From Winogradskyella sediminis (GTDB lineage Bacteria > Bacteroidota > Bacteroidia > Flavobacteriales > Flavobacteriaceae), in NCBI RefSeq assembly GCF_003387355.1, contig NZ_QUNH01000002.1:935986-999985 (forward strand): a stretch of DNA of 64,000 nucleotides. The letters run 5' to 3'. Below, piece by piece: positions 62,921 through 64,000 of this stretch. A model generated the notes under the pieces. The model saw only the letters and a list, made by a program, of their open reading frames with translations, made no database searches and had not been told where the DNA came from. The translations under genes were made by a program, and so were the position numbers. Each line of letters begins with the position of its first letter. The stretch's first letter is position 1.

Positions 62921-64000
62921 TTAGTTTTTGTGCATCACCTCTTCAGATTCACAGCCAAACAAGCTTTTTTCTTTAATGAGTTTAGAGACTCCTTCTGGTA
63001 ACATTTTTTCCCATCCTTCTTTATTCTCTGAAATCATTTTAAGTACAATTCTAGAAAATACCCTGAGGTTAGAGGCGTTGTAATCCGTAATGTCTACCAC
63101 TTTTCCATTGTATTTAAAGAATTTATATAATTCTTTCATTCGTGGATGTACTTTAAGATTTTCGCTCGTAGTTACAGTTCCATCTTTATTTTCCATAGGA
63201 TATAAATAGACTCTTAAATCTTTGTAAAAGAGCTTACCAAAGGCTTCTAAAATTCCTCCACTTAAATGGCGGTAATATTTTTCATCAAAAATATCAACGA
63301 GATTGTTAACACCCATAGCTAAGCCCATTCTAGCTCTAGAATATTGAGAGAAGTATTCTACCAATTTATAATATTCTTGAAAGTTAGAAATCAATACCGT
63401 TTGGCCTAATGAACATAAGAGTTTTGCTCTGTCCATAAAATCTTGCTCATCAATTTCACCTTCAGCACGAAGGTTAGATAAAGTGATTTCAAATATCACT
63501 TGAGTTTTCTCTTTGGCAACCTTATTCTCTTTAACGAACATTTCGTAAGATTTCTCAAACATGTCCATATTTACCTTGGTTACTGGTCTAAAGCTACCTC
63601 TTAGTGCTAAAATGTTTTTCTTGTATAATACACGTGCAGGTAAAACATTATTACCATCTGGTGCAAACATTACAGCATCCGTCATACCGTTTTTAACAAG
63701 TTGTAAACTCATTAAGCGGTTATCGACATTTTCAAACACAGGACCTGAGAAATTTATAGTGTCAATTTCCAATTGATCTTTATCTAAATGATCGTATAAG
63801 TAGCGTAATAATTTACGTGGTTGGTTGTATTTATAAAACGCTCCGTAAATTAAATTAGTCCCCAATTTCCCTAAGGTTTCTTGTTGTAATCTAGCGTCTG
63901 TTTCTTTAAACCTAACGTGAATTATAATATCGTTATAGGGCTGGTCTGGAGCAACCTGATACTTAATTCCTACCCAGCCATGACCTTTAAATTTTTTCGC
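62921..64000 (-). CDS. Conserved protein of unknown function, N-terminus beyond right edge
   Basis: An open frame runs from the right edge (64000 is the first base of a codon) to the stop at 62921, so the start is outside; a TTG at 63865 is internal and not a real start. Visible residues begin AKKFKGHGWVGIKYQVAPDQ and include TDARLQQETLGKLGTNLIYG, DGNNVLPARVLYKKNILALR and RARMGLAMGVNNLVDIFDEK. No signal or transmembrane segment is in this part and no catalytic motif is obvious. I do not recognise the family with certainty. It ends at the bidirectional terminator. Confidence 0.6.
   Translation of the reverse strand, partial: AKKFKGHGWVGIKYQVAPDQPYNDIIIHVRFKETDARLQQETLGKLGTNLIYGAFYKYNQPRKLLRYLYDHLDKDQLEIDTINFSGPVFENVDNRLMSLQLVKNGMTDAVMFAPDGNNVLPARVLYKKNILALRGSFRPVTKVNMDMFEKSYEMFVKENKVAKEKTQVIFEITLSNLRAEGEIDEQDFMDRAKLLCSLGQTVLISNFQEYYKLVEYFSQYSRARMGLAMGVNNLVDIFDEKYYRHLSGGILEAFGKLFYKDLRVYLYPMENKDGTVTTSENLKVHPRMKELYKFFKYNGKVVDITDYNASNLRVFSRIVLKMISENKEGWEKMLPEGVSKLIKEKSLFGCESEEVMHKN

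Noticed and set aside
1..64000. tRNA, rRNA, CRISPR or insertion sequence
   Set aside because: I looked for these in intergenic regions and saw no cloverleaf ends, rRNA cores, CRISPR repeats or transposase motifs; short or degenerate copies could be missed by eye.

Overview
This window looks like a chromosomal segment of a Bacteroidota bacterium, most likely a marine Flavobacteriaceae. The DNA is AT-rich and promoter -7 boxes fit the TAnnTTTG pattern of that phylum. Family-level markers include DUF3822 next to rsmD, DUF4834, DUF3667, a DUF5117/DUF4953-type zinc protease, a SusC-like/OMP_b-brl_3 receptor and a giant secreted repeat protein. No tRNA or rRNA gene, insertion sequence, prophage or CRISPR array was found. 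Gene content is mostly core, with a few decayed or unusual spots.

Layout. 1-5.1 kb: the N-terminal 1,599 residues of a giant secreted repeat protein (minus strand, running off the left edge) with a 519-residue tandem duplication and a tail of 83-residue repeats. 5.4-9.5 kb: sixA-ppk1-ppx polyphosphate operon plus a small outer-membrane barrel. 9.6-15.3 kb (minus): miaE, a lipoprotein, a 56-residue membrane protein, dnaX, rsmD, DUF3822 and a membrane protein, with rnpB (RNase P RNA) on the plus strand between dnaX and rsmD. 15.4-21.3 kb (plus): a RecD-like helicase, DUF4126, then kdsB-HAD-CAT-like-kdnB-acyltransferase, read as a lipid A/Kdo modification run. 21.25-22.1 kb: a candidate sigma-54-driven small RNA and a decayed lipoprotein gene. 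22-31.5 kb: NTF2-like protein, membrane acyltransferase, AGCS symporter, then a divergent AraC regulator / aldehyde dehydrogenase-DUF779-acetyl-CoA synthetase block that would carry acetaldehyde through acetate to acetyl-CoA. 31.6-43 kb: zinc protease, TonB-type receptor, ArsC-like protein, prfB with its programmed +1 frameshift, threonine aldolase, a broken membrane gene, YbaB and an S9 oligopeptidase. 43-47.2 kb: a cysteine-synthase-like enzyme, an alpha-oxoamine synthase and a GNAT-fold protein, a plausible sulfonolipid (capnine-type) or sphingolipid set. 47.2-54 kb: outer-membrane protein, DUF4834, YfhO-like membrane protein, glycosyltransferase and flippase. 54-64 kb: a very basic secreted protein behind a sigma-54-like promoter, DUF3667, uvrA, an ECF sigma factor with a small downstream ORF, lipoprotein, an endonuclease III lacking its iron-sulfur cysteines, bcp, and a protein of unknown function cut by the right edge.

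The strongest points for follow-up are two well-spaced sigma-54-like promoters (one before a short hairpin-terminated transcript, one before the basic secreted protein), the 43-47 kb lipid set, the kdsB/kdnB pairing that suggests 8-amino-Kdo chemistry, the AraC direct repeats spaced exactly 21 bp, and a 72-bp REPIN-like inverted element that creates a false start codon. Family names come from recognising motifs by eye; no database search was possible.
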